37,808 bases of DNA from a candidate division WOR-3 bacterium. GTDB lineage: Bacteria; Hydrothermota; Tepidihabitantia; SM23-42; JAOAFX01. Positions 1-6,338 of this stretch are shown piece after piece. The stretch covers positions 1 through 37,808 of the forward strand of contig JBDRWD010000018.1 of NCBI GenBank assembly GCA_039802205.1, in the 5' to 3' direction. The position numbers and the translations under genes are program-made. The number at the start of each line of letters is the position of its first letter. Position 1 is the first letter of the stretch. The notes beneath the pieces were generated by a model, which was not told the DNA's origin, did no database searches, and saw only the letters and a list, made by a program, of their open reading frames with translations.

Positions 1-27
1 GCTAATTGCTATAAAATGGGGGTAAAC

Positions 28-687
28 ATGGGAAAGGTTATCTTTTTTGCATTTGTTTCTTTTGTAGTGTTGACAAGCCTCTGTTTTGGGTATGGAGATG
101 TGCTTAAAACTGAGGCGAAGCCTTCGTTAATGTATGGCAATGGCTTTCATAATCAACCACTGACAGTGCTGAATAATTTTCAATTACAACCACTATCTTT
201 TTATGCATCTTATAAAAGACCACACTTTAACTCTTTTATTACAAATGCCTTAATAATGCAAGCAGAAAATGAAACTCTACAGCCAAAGACATCCTTCTGG
301 AAACAGGCAGGGATTTATGGGCTAGAATTCGCTAGTGGTAGTGGAGTGAGTTTTTTATCTTTTTGGTATATAGCAAGAAACCTGTATGCTACTTCATTTC
401 AAGAAGGGGCGCAACCTTCGGACTATTTTCTTCTATCGGGAGCATATATAGTTTCAGGGTCATTGCTTCCAGGACTGACAGTCTCACAGATTGGGAGATT
501 ATTTAATCAAAATGGTTCTTGGGTGAAAGCATCAATCGGTAGCGGTGTGGGTTCTATAATATCTCTTCTCGTACCATTTTGGTGTTTCACCCAATTTAAT
601 TTAAGTGGTTCTGAAGTCCTCCGCTTCCATATTCTTATGGCCACCACTTTACCACCCACCTTGGGAGTGATAGGTTACAATTGGTAA
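28..687 (+). CDS. Secreted or membrane protein of unknown function
   Basis: About 219 residues. The first ~20 form a signal peptide or N-terminal membrane segment, hydrophobic and ending near CFGYG. The start at 28 is preferred over the in-frame ATG at 16 because GGGGGT lies just before it, as in the gene at 5568, whose first 35 codons are nearly identical at DNA level. After residue 35 the protein is unique: a polar stretch, then several hydrophobic Gly/Ser/Leu-rich segments from about residue 95 to the end that could be membrane-embedded. I recognise no family. It is 12 bases upstream of the metallophosphoesterase gene and probably cotranscribed with it. Its promoter lies outside the window. 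Confidence 0.7.
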   Translation: MGKVIFFAFVSFVVLTSLCFGYGDVLKTEAKPSLMYGNGFHNQPLTVLNNFQLQPLSFYASYKRPHFNSFITNALIMQAENETLQPKTSFWKQAGIYGLEFASGSGVSFLSFWYIARNLYATSFQEGAQPSDYFLLSGAYIVSGSLLPGLTVSQIGRLFNQNGSWVKASIGSGVGSIISLLVPFWCFTQFNLSGSEVLRFHILMATTLPPTLGVIGYNW

Positions 688-699
688 AAGGGGGTATAC

Positions 700-1911
700 A
701 TGAAAATAAAGGCAAAAATTTTTGTCCTTCTTTTTAGTGTAGGTATAAGCTTCGCAGAACCGTGGTCTTTAAGAGTAATCGTGAAACATCCTTATCTCAG
801 TGACCATTATGATAGTTTAGGAAACTTGGTTCTTGATAGCCTTGTGCGAGACAGGAGGATTGTCACAACAATTTATAACTCTGGTCTTGTAGATAGTCTT
901 GCATCTGAGAGGGTTACTAATGATTCTGGCGTTGCTATTTTTGATTTCAGTCAGTGGCATGATGGCAGTGTAGTTGACTCTTTCAATATAGGACGAATAG
1001 ATATTTCATTTCCAACTACTTACGAATGTATAGAAGTAGGAGGAAGAATTACTTTCAGAAAACTACGATATGAAGCAATTCCTTTTATGGGGCGACATTT
1101 TGAGGAAATTGGTATTGTATTGCCTACTTTGACTGTTAATCTTAACGAATACACGATAGGGGCTGGCAATTTTGAGTTTGATTTTGTAGTATTAACCGAT
1201 ATCCATATTAATGAACTGGGGGAGCAGGACTATGACTTTGGCAGTGACGGATATGACGACTACGACGATAATCCCTACGAAACAGGAGTTCCAATTTCAA
1301 ATTTATGGAGTGCGGTCCTTTTTATCAATGAGCAGTTACTACCGTCGTATCCGATAAAATTTATTGTCTTGACCGGGGATATCACAAGTAGTTCAGAAAG
1401 GTCAGAGTATGAACGGACTAAGACACTTCTTCATCAACTTACTGAGTATTCCCCGTCCTATCCATATGATAGAATTTTTTATATTCCTGTTATGGGGAAT
1501 CACGATGCCTGGCCCTATACGCCAGATGGTGAAATGCCAAGTTCGGATGTCACTATTGGTGGATATTTTCACGATGCATTTGTGAAACAGTATGACAGTC
1601 TAAAATATTTCTTCCCTATAGCTAACTATCAAGAATCTAACCTGTTGCGGTCCCCAACGGATATCACAGGATACGATTGGCCCAGTTATTATTTCAATTT
1701 TGCCTTTGATTATCACCAATACCACTTTATTTGCACCGATTTCAACACACGTCAGCATGCTATCATCGGATACGGAATTTGTCCATGGGCAGATGTATAT
1801 AGGGACAAACCCTGGGGTTATACTTGGAATTGGTTGCATAATCAAATTTCAAATCAAAAAATGGTGATATTCGACCACCAATCCATACCGGGGGCATGCC
1901 TCTTGCTTTAG
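700..1911 (+). CDS. Secreted calcineurin-like metallophosphoesterase, 5' part of a frameshifted gene
   Basis: The 403 residues begin with a signal peptide (cleaved near residue 20) after a GGGGG ribosome site. The catalytic domain shows the family's metal-binding motifs: D-x-H at residues 167-169 (LTDIHIN), GD near 226-227 (LTGDITSSS), GNHD at 266-269 and a later FDHQS. The last family motif, GHxH, is absent from this frame. It appears in the next frame as GGHLHSND (about 1979-2002), so the stop at 1909-1911 comes from a one-base frame change around the run of five G at 1890-1894. Corrected, the protein continues to 3037. It probably hydrolyses phosphoesters at the cell surface or in the periplasm; the substrate is unknown. 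A sequencing error and a real mutation are both possible. Confidence 0.85.
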   Translation: MKIKAKIFVLLFSVGISFAEPWSLRVIVKHPYLSDHYDSLGNLVLDSLVRDRRIVTTIYNSGLVDSLASERVTNDSGVAIFDFSQWHDGSVVDSFNIGRIDISFPTTYECIEVGGRITFRKLRYEAIPFMGRHFEEIGIVLPTLTVNLNEYTIGAGNFEFDFVVLTDIHINELGEQDYDFGSDGYDDYDDNPYETGVPISNLWSAVLFINEQLLPSYPIKFIVLTGDITSSSERSEYERTKTLLHQLTEYSPSYPYDRIFYIPVMGNHDAWPYTPDGEMPSSDVTIGGYFHDAFVKQYDSLKYFFPIANYQESNLLRSPTDITGYDWPSYYFNFAFDYHQYHFICTDFNTRQHAIIGYGICPWADVYRDKPWGYTWNWLHNQISNQKMVIFDHQSIPGACLLL

Positions 1912-3037
1912 CACCGGAGAAATACACGAAATTGCTGAAGCGGGGCTTTTAAATAATCATCCTCCAGCCCGCTCAATAGGTGGCCATCTGCATAGCAATG
2001 ATGTCCGATGGGTTCTTTGGGACGATGACACAATCTGTTATTGCTATACTTTAGAAGCACTGAAGGAGGGTGAACTCCATTTATTTCATATCAGGGATTC
2101 TGTGAACCTTATTATCAGTCACCCCGAAGGCAATTTGGTACTCCCTGTAACTGTTTATTTTCAAGCAAGTTACAGTTATGTAGGTAGTTACAATGCACTT
2201 TATAATTATTACTGGGATTTCGGTGATGGAACATATGGATATACCTTAACACCGACTCATATTTACCACCTTACGGCAACTTTAGATACATGTTTTAAAG
2301 TGAGTGTCTGTGTTACCAAAGTTGATGGGCGAAGAGTTTATTGTGCAAAAATGATAAAGGTTACTGCCTCCCCCTATAATTTCCATACTGTCTATGTAAA
2401 AGAGGATTCGGTGAAGTTGGTTTGGGATTTTGACCAACCGAGTAAAGTCCAATATTATATTGTCAAACGGAATGGTGTAGATATTGGGCATCCCACAACA
2501 AAAGAATTCATTGATACACAAAATAATGGATTACAACGGGGTCAAACATATAATTATGAAGTTTCGGTTCATTATAAATCTTGGGTAGGGCATGCGGATT
2601 CGCCAGCGGCAAAGTTATATGGGGTCCAAGTTTCTTGGGTTGATGCACCGACATTGCGACAGGCTGTTGAGGTTCCACCAAACCAGGTTCAAATATCCTG
2701 GCATAATAATTCAATTTATGCCCAAAAATATATTGTTCATCGCTGGAATGATATAACCAATCAATGGCATTATGGGTATCATCAGGCGAATAGTCCAATT
2801 GAAACTTTCTTTGTTGATAATGTTGAATGGCTGCATAAATACAAATATGTTGTAGTTGCCAGGGCAACAAACGCCTCTTATGATACATCTGCCTGGTCAA
2901 ATGTGGTTGAGTATTCTTGTGGTGTGCTTGCCCAGTCAAATTATTCCAGGATGTCGGCGTATAATAATGGGGCGAAGGTGTTAAGATATGGAATAACGCT
3001 CAAAAATCAACATTTTTGGGCAGGCGGAAAATGTTGA
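1892..3037 (+). CDS. 3' part of the metallophosphoesterase gene: GHxH motif, PKD and two Fn3-like domains
   Basis: Open frame continuing the phosphoesterase after the frame change. It has no convincing start of its own; a GTG at 2102 lies inside the coding homology. In order it encodes the missing GHLH metal motif, a PKD-type domain with YYWDFGDGT (about 2100-2370), and two fibronectin-III-like domains (about 2380-2620 and 2640-2900). It then carries AQSNYSRMSAYNNGAKV, which recurs in the C25 peptidase at 8594-8644. There the protein goes on into a large beta-propeller and a sorting domain. Here the similarity stops at 2996 and the last codons run into a strong hairpin, so the C-terminus looks truncated and lacks a T9SS sorting domain. 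Confidence 0.75.
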   Translation, partial: GHASCFSTGEIHEIAEAGLLNNHPPARSIGGHLHSNDVRWVLWDDDTICYCYTLEALKEGELHLFHIRDSVNLIISHPEGNLVLPVTVYFQASYSYVGSYNALYNYYWDFGDGTYGYTLTPTHIYHLTATLDTCFKVSVCVTKVDGRRVYCAKMIKVTASPYNFHTVYVKEDSVKLVWDFDQPSKVQYYIVKRNGVDIGHPTTKEFIDTQNNGLQRGQTYNYEVSVHYKSWVGHADSPAAKLYGVQVSWVDAPTLRQAVEVPPNQVQISWHNNSIYAQKYIVHRWNDITNQWHYGYHQANSPIETFFVDNVEWLHKYKYVVVARATNASYDTSAWSNVVEYSCGVLAQSNYSRMSAYNNGAKVLRYGITLKNQHFWAGGKC

Positions 3038-3048
3038 TTTTTGTTTTT
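3002..3048 (+). terminator. Hairpin with T-run at the end of the metallophosphoesterase gene
   Basis: A perfect 15-bp inverted repeat pairs 3002-3016 with 3028-3042 around an 11-base GC-rich loop (TGGGCAGGCGG), followed by G and six T. It overlaps the last codons of the gene. The stem is A/T-rich, but its length and the T-run fit an intrinsic terminator. Confidence 0.7.
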
Positions 3049-3098
3049 TATATGCAAAAACTATGCCTGAAATTTTTTGTGAAATGTCACTTTACCCC

Positions 3099-3125
3099 TT
3101 GACAAATGCTTTTTTTTAGTATAAT
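3099..3125 (+). promoter_or_regulatory. Sigma70-type promoter for the beta-propeller and Ig-like gene pair
   Basis: TTGACA at 3099-3104 and TATAAT at 3120-3125, spacer 15. It sits just after the terminator and about 155 bases before the next start codon. Confidence 0.7.
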
Positions 3126-3280
3126 GTATAGTAGAAAAAGATTATTAAAGGGCTCAAAATGGCTAAAGAAGGCAGAACTGCAAAGAGGCAATAAAGAAGG
3201 GAAAAAGGGAATGAACTTGCAGGAATTGCAGTATCGCTTCGCTTGCAGGAAATGTTTTGCTTTGCAAAAAGGGGGTAAAA
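3126..3280 (+). promoter_or_regulatory. Purine-rich 5' leader with a TGCA...TGCA hairpin element
   Basis: Untranslated leader, rich in A and G, containing TGCAGTATCG-CTTCG-CTTGCAGGAA at 3227-3251 and GGGGG before the ATG at 3281. The same arrangement recurs in the leader at 5187-5567. The short open frames across it have no ribosome site and no recognisable product, so I treat it as non-coding. Confidence 0.5.
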
Positions 3281-4189
3281 ATGGGTAGGGTAATTTTTTG
3301 TGTAAGAGGAATGGTTGTAATTATTTTATTATTGGTAGGTATCTCTTGTCCGAGATTCAAAAGGAATCCCAATTTAAGACTTCTCTTGAAAGAAGAAAAT
3401 TATAGTCTTTTGAATCCGAGATGGACGAGGGGTGGATGGATATATTATATTAGATGCGACCATGAGAAGGATGGGGAGTATGGACCTGGAGAAATCTGGC
3501 GCATTAAAGACGATGGTCAATCAAACGAACTTGTATTTCCTGAATCAGCTATCAATATGGATATCTCACCAAGTGAAACACTTTTAGCTGCTTTCACTTC
3601 AGAGCCTTATGGAATGTATTCGCCGCTGATTTTGTATAATGTTAAAACAGCAGAGATAAAAACTTTAGCAAATGGCTATTATCCTTGTATTGGACTACAA
3701 TTTGGCACTGCGGATACTCTTGTTTATTATTCTGATAGATATGGACTTTATAGAATCAACCTCAATAATAATGTTGATACCTTGATTATCTCAAGCAATA
3801 TAGGGGCTTTTAGTATCTATAATGATTCATTAGCCTATTATGTCCATACAAATACACCCGCAAAGGAGTACGTTGTAGATATCATAAATAACGTAATTTT
3901 GTATGAATTTTCAGAATTTGGCAGCTTATGCGTATCTTTTTTCCCTTATTCTTCTGATTCAATCATCACTGCTTGGGAACATAGTGGGATTTTTATAATC
4001 AGTATAAGCGCCCGTGAAAAGACTGAATTAGACGTACGGCCATATGAAGTTACTGTTTGGGCCGCTTTGGGGAATTGTATTGATTTTAATCCATTAGATT
4101 CAGACCAAATTGTGTTCTGTGCAGCAAGAAGTTGTCAAGAAGGTTTTGTTTATGGCGGTTTTGAATTATGGATTCTTGAGAAATTTTAG
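3281..4189 (+). CDS. Putative secreted beta-propeller protein (TolB/PD40-like), possible lipoprotein
   Basis: About 302 residues. The start at 3281 is chosen because GGGGGTAAAA precedes it and the MGRVIF start matches neighbouring genes; an upstream in-frame ATG at 3257 lacks this. A hydrophobic N-terminal segment ends in LLLVGISC, a possible but imperfect lipobox. The rest has repeated blade-like motifs: WIYYIRCD followed by GEIWRIKDDG, MDISPSETLLAAF, LVYYSDRYGLYRINL and a final FELWIL. These resemble WD40/PD40-type propellers of the TolB class, which usually mediate binding rather than catalysis. It is followed 12 bases later by the Ig-like gene with a GGAGG site. Confidence 0.65.
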   Translation: MGRVIFCVRGMVVIILLLVGISCPRFKRNPNLRLLLKEENYSLLNPRWTRGGWIYYIRCDHEKDGEYGPGEIWRIKDDGQSNELVFPESAINMDISPSETLLAAFTSEPYGMYSPLILYNVKTAEIKTLANGYYPCIGLQFGTADTLVYYSDRYGLYRINLNNNVDTLIISSNIGAFSIYNDSLAYYVHTNTPAKEYVVDIINNVILYEFSEFGSLCVSFFPYSSDSIITAWEHSGIFIISISAREKTELDVRPYEVTVWAALGNCIDFNPLDSDQIVFCAARSCQEGFVYGGFELWILEKF

Positions 4190-4201
4190 AGGAGGTGTAA
4201 A

Positions 4202-5020
4202 ATGAGAAGCATTAAATTATTGGTTTTATTAGCGTTTGTGACAAACGGTCTTTATGCCACTGTTATTTTTCCTAAGCCACTTTATCGGGTATACTTAGAT
4301 TTAGTGCAGGGTAAACCTCATATTGGGGAGGAATTTACCTTGAGATTGAGTGTCAAAGCCTTGACTGATGCACCGCGTACTGAAATTAAATGGCATTTTG
4401 GCAATAGACATATAAACTTACTTTCTGCAAACCTTGCCGATACTGTCTCATTAAATGCTGGCGACTCGGCTAATTATAATTATATTCTGCAAATTGACAA
4501 AATTGGCTTCTATGACATTGCTGTGGAGTTTTCTTCTTTAGATACCGTTCACAAAAACCTCTGGCATGAAGTTGCACATTACTACATTTCGGTCTATACG
4601 GATACAATTTTCTATGGCGCAACACCATCAGCGGATGTGCCTTATAATTATGAAATTCCAGATTCTATTATCGCTGAGATAGAAGATAGTTTAAATAACT
4701 GGGGAGGTGCACTACCAAAATCTCTAAAAACATTGCGAATTTATGGAACTGTAAGGTACCGAAATAATGACACAAATACCAACGATGTAGTTCCTGGAGT
4801 TCTTATGATATTGTGGACACAGTATTTAGGCTCACAATTCCCAACACCAATTGCAAGTTGGTATACTGATGCCAATGGTTATTATGACAAAACTTTTACT
4901 CTCTTACCCTGGTTTTATTGGGTGACGATTCATTCTACAACTTTAGACGGACATGTGGGTGGTTTTATTTGGCCTACTGGTTTACACTTTCCAGCCTGCT
5001 TTAAAAGTGTAAACTTCTGA
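4202..5020 (+). CDS. Secreted protein with Ig-like and carboxypeptidase-regulatory-like regions, C-terminus apparently cut short
   Basis: 272 residues with a clear signal peptide (residues 1-19) and a GGAGG ribosome site. Residues ~30-135 look like a beta-sandwich in a secreted-protein style (GEEFTLRLSVKAL, NAGDSANYNYILQI). Residues ~175-250 resemble a carboxypeptidase-regulatory/SpaA-like fold (LRIYGTVRYRNN, then WYTDANGYYDKTF). I cannot name a family with confidence. The frame ends a few codons after that domain, inside an 11-bp perfect inverted repeat, as the metallophosphoesterase gene also does. This suggests a lost 3' end. It is the second gene of a two-gene unit. Confidence 0.65.
   Translation: MRSIKLLVLLAFVTNGLYATVIFPKPLYRVYLDLVQGKPHIGEEFTLRLSVKALTDAPRTEIKWHFGNRHINLLSANLADTVSLNAGDSANYNYILQIDKIGFYDIAVEFSSLDTVHKNLWHEVAHYYISVYTDTIFYGATPSADVPYNYEIPDSIIAEIEDSLNNWGGALPKSLKTLRIYGTVRYRNNDTNTNDVVPGVLMILWTQYLGSQFPTPIASWYTDANGYYDKTFTLLPWFYWVTIHSTTLDGHVGGFIWPTGLHFPACFKSVNF
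4980..5014 (+). repeat. Perfect 11-bp inverted repeat at the 3' end of the Ig-like gene
   Basis: GTTTACACTTT (4980-4990) pairs with AAAGTGTAAAC (5004-5014). Read on the minus strand the loop contains GCAGGCTGG, close to GCAGGCGG in the loop of the hairpin at 3002-3042. It lies just before the stop codon and has no clear T-run, so it is not an obvious terminator. Confidence 0.6.
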
Positions 5021-5131
5021 AATATAATAATGGTGTGTTTTAAAAAGGGCATTTCTATCAATTTTTGAAAATGGGGATAAAAAATGGCAAAAATTTATAA
5101 TGTTAGAAATCACGCAAATGTAGGCCAGGCT

Positions 5132-5154
5132 TGCATCCGGAAGGGGTGCGTTTT
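5132..5154 (+). terminator. Possible weak intrinsic terminator
   Basis: GCATCC (5133-5138) can pair with GGGTGC (5144-5149) with one G-T pair around GGAAG, followed by GTTTT. It sits just before the next promoter. Short stem, so low confidence. Confidence 0.35.
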
Positions 5155-5159
5155 GGGTG

Positions 5160-5186
5160 TTGACAAAAAAAAAACATGAATATAAT
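5160..5186 (+). promoter_or_regulatory. Sigma70-type promoter for the barrel and C25 peptidase genes
   Basis: TTGACA at 5160-5165 and TATAAT at 5181-5186, spacer 15, the same geometry as at 3099. A second TATAAT at 5191-5196 is an alternative -10. Confidence 0.65.
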
Positions 5187-5567
5187 AGAGTATAATTATA
5201 AAAGGCAATATAAGGCGAAAAAAGGCTAAAGAGGGCGAAAAAGGGAAAAGAAGGGTGAAAAGGGGTGAAGAAGTGAATAGTTCGTGAAACGCTTACCGTG
5301 AATCGTGGAACGATTTAACAAGGGTGGAAAAGGGAGAATAAGGGTGAATAGGGGGAAAGAAGGGGAACAGGATAAACCAGAGAAACTAAGAAGACAAGAT
5401 AGACCGGATGGAATGGTGCAGTATCGTCCGCCTTCGGCGGACTTGCAGGAAGCGAAAAAGTGATGAAACAATTTGTTAACAAATCAATTGAATTGGGAAA
5501 TTGGGGTTTGAGTATTGTTTGGAATTTGGTGCTTGGAATTTGGGATTTGACTAACAAGGGGGTAAAA
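5187..5567 (+). promoter_or_regulatory. 380-nt purine-rich 5' leader with hairpin
   Basis: A long untranslated stretch made almost only of A and G for its first 230 bases (for example GGCTAAAGAGGGCG, like GGCTAAAGAAGGC in the leader at 3150). A 7-bp hairpin follows, GTCCGCC-TTC-GGCGGAC at 5426-5442, inside the framework TGCAGTATCG...CTTGCAGGAA (5417-5451). After it comes a G/T-rich degenerate repeat of TTGGAATTTGG-like units (about 5495-5552), then GGGGGTAAAAATG. No supported gene lies inside, although the strong purine bias produces open frames on the other strand. Confidence 0.5.
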
Positions 5568-6338
5568 ATGGGTAAGATTATCCCTTTTGCATTTGTTTCT
5601 TTTGTAGTGTTGGTAAGCCTCTGTTTTGGGTATGGAGATGTGCTTAAAACTGAGGCGAAGCCTTCGTTAATACGGAACTTTCAAAAGTTTAAAAGTTTAT
5701 ACCTGTCCTCAAGGTCTGTCCCAAGGTCGACTTATAGATTGCTTTTCAGCAACAGTGCACTACCAGAAAATAAATTAAATAACAATTCTGAGAGTAAATT
5801 ATCAATAGGAATAAAAACAGGTTTAGGATATAATTACCTTCTTAAACGCGTGATAAGAGACTCTACTCAACAGTTAATTATAGGATTATCTGCGAAGCAA
5901 AAAATTACTGAGTTTATGGATATTGAATTTGCTCCGGCCTACCAATACATTAAATCAGTAGATTTTGGTGAAGGGTTTACGGGTGTTTATTATTTAAATA
6001 ATCTTCTTCTGCCGATTGGAATAGATTTCAAGTTTCTCAAGAAGGGTTTTATCACATTAATTTGGAATGGGGGTGTTGAACCTCTTGTTGAGTTTGATGG
6101 TAATTGGGAATTGTGGTTGGAAGATAGTCTTTTCTCAAAAGGTAAAATTGAGCATTGTGAAAAATTCTTTTACATCTATACTGGCTTAGGCGGGGAAATA
6201 TATATTTCTCCACGAGTTCATATTCAACTTGGGTTTTGTTTGGGGTATTCTCTCACGCGGGCAGTAACTCATGTCATAAGTAATTATCCTTTACGGTTAT
6301 ATTTGGGGGTTATGTATTTCCCAGGAGGTAAACAATGA
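5568..6338 (+). CDS. Putative outer-membrane beta-barrel protein
   Basis: 256 residues from the ATG at 5568, preceded by GGGGGTAAAA. A longer in-frame start at 5460 would put the signal peptide in mid-protein, so I reject it. Residues 1-35 are almost the same as in the gene at 28. After a spacer, residues ~75-250 alternate polar and hydrophobic residues with aromatic strand ends (SIGIKTGLGYNYLL, YIYTGLGGEIYISP, VHIQLGFCLGYSL, LRLYLGVMYFPGG), the look of a small 8-strand outer-membrane barrel. The final GGTAAACAATGA overlaps the start of the peptidase gene by 4 bases, so the two are translationally coupled. Function unknown. Confidence 0.65.
   Translation: MGKIIPFAFVSFVVLVSLCFGYGDVLKTEAKPSLIRNFQKFKSLYLSSRSVPRSTYRLLFSNSALPENKLNNNSESKLSIGIKTGLGYNYLLKRVIRDSTQQLIIGLSAKQKITEFMDIEFAPAYQYIKSVDFGEGFTGVYYLNNLLLPIGIDFKFLKKGFITLIWNGGVEPLVEFDGNWELWLEDSLFSKGKIEHCEKFFYIYTGLGGEIYISPRVHIQLGFCLGYSLTRAVTHVISNYPLRLYLGVMYFPGGKQ

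Noticed and set aside
2508-2939. 143-residue minus-strand open frame
   Set aside because: Shadow of the PKD/Fn3 coding region; no ribosome site or domain.
3106-3288. 60-residue open frame in the leader before the beta-propeller gene
   Set aside because: No ribosome site, starts inside the promoter region, and the sequence is a purine-rich leader shared with another unit.
3002-5014. Hairpins after short gene units as integron attC sites
   Set aside because: The arms lack the RYYYAAC / GTTRRRY core boxes and there is no integrase; each unit also has its own promoter, unlike cassettes.
5226-5557. Two minus-strand open frames opposite the purine-rich leader
   Set aside because: Low-complexity products rich in Ser, Pro, Phe and Leu, caused by the A/G bias of the other strand.
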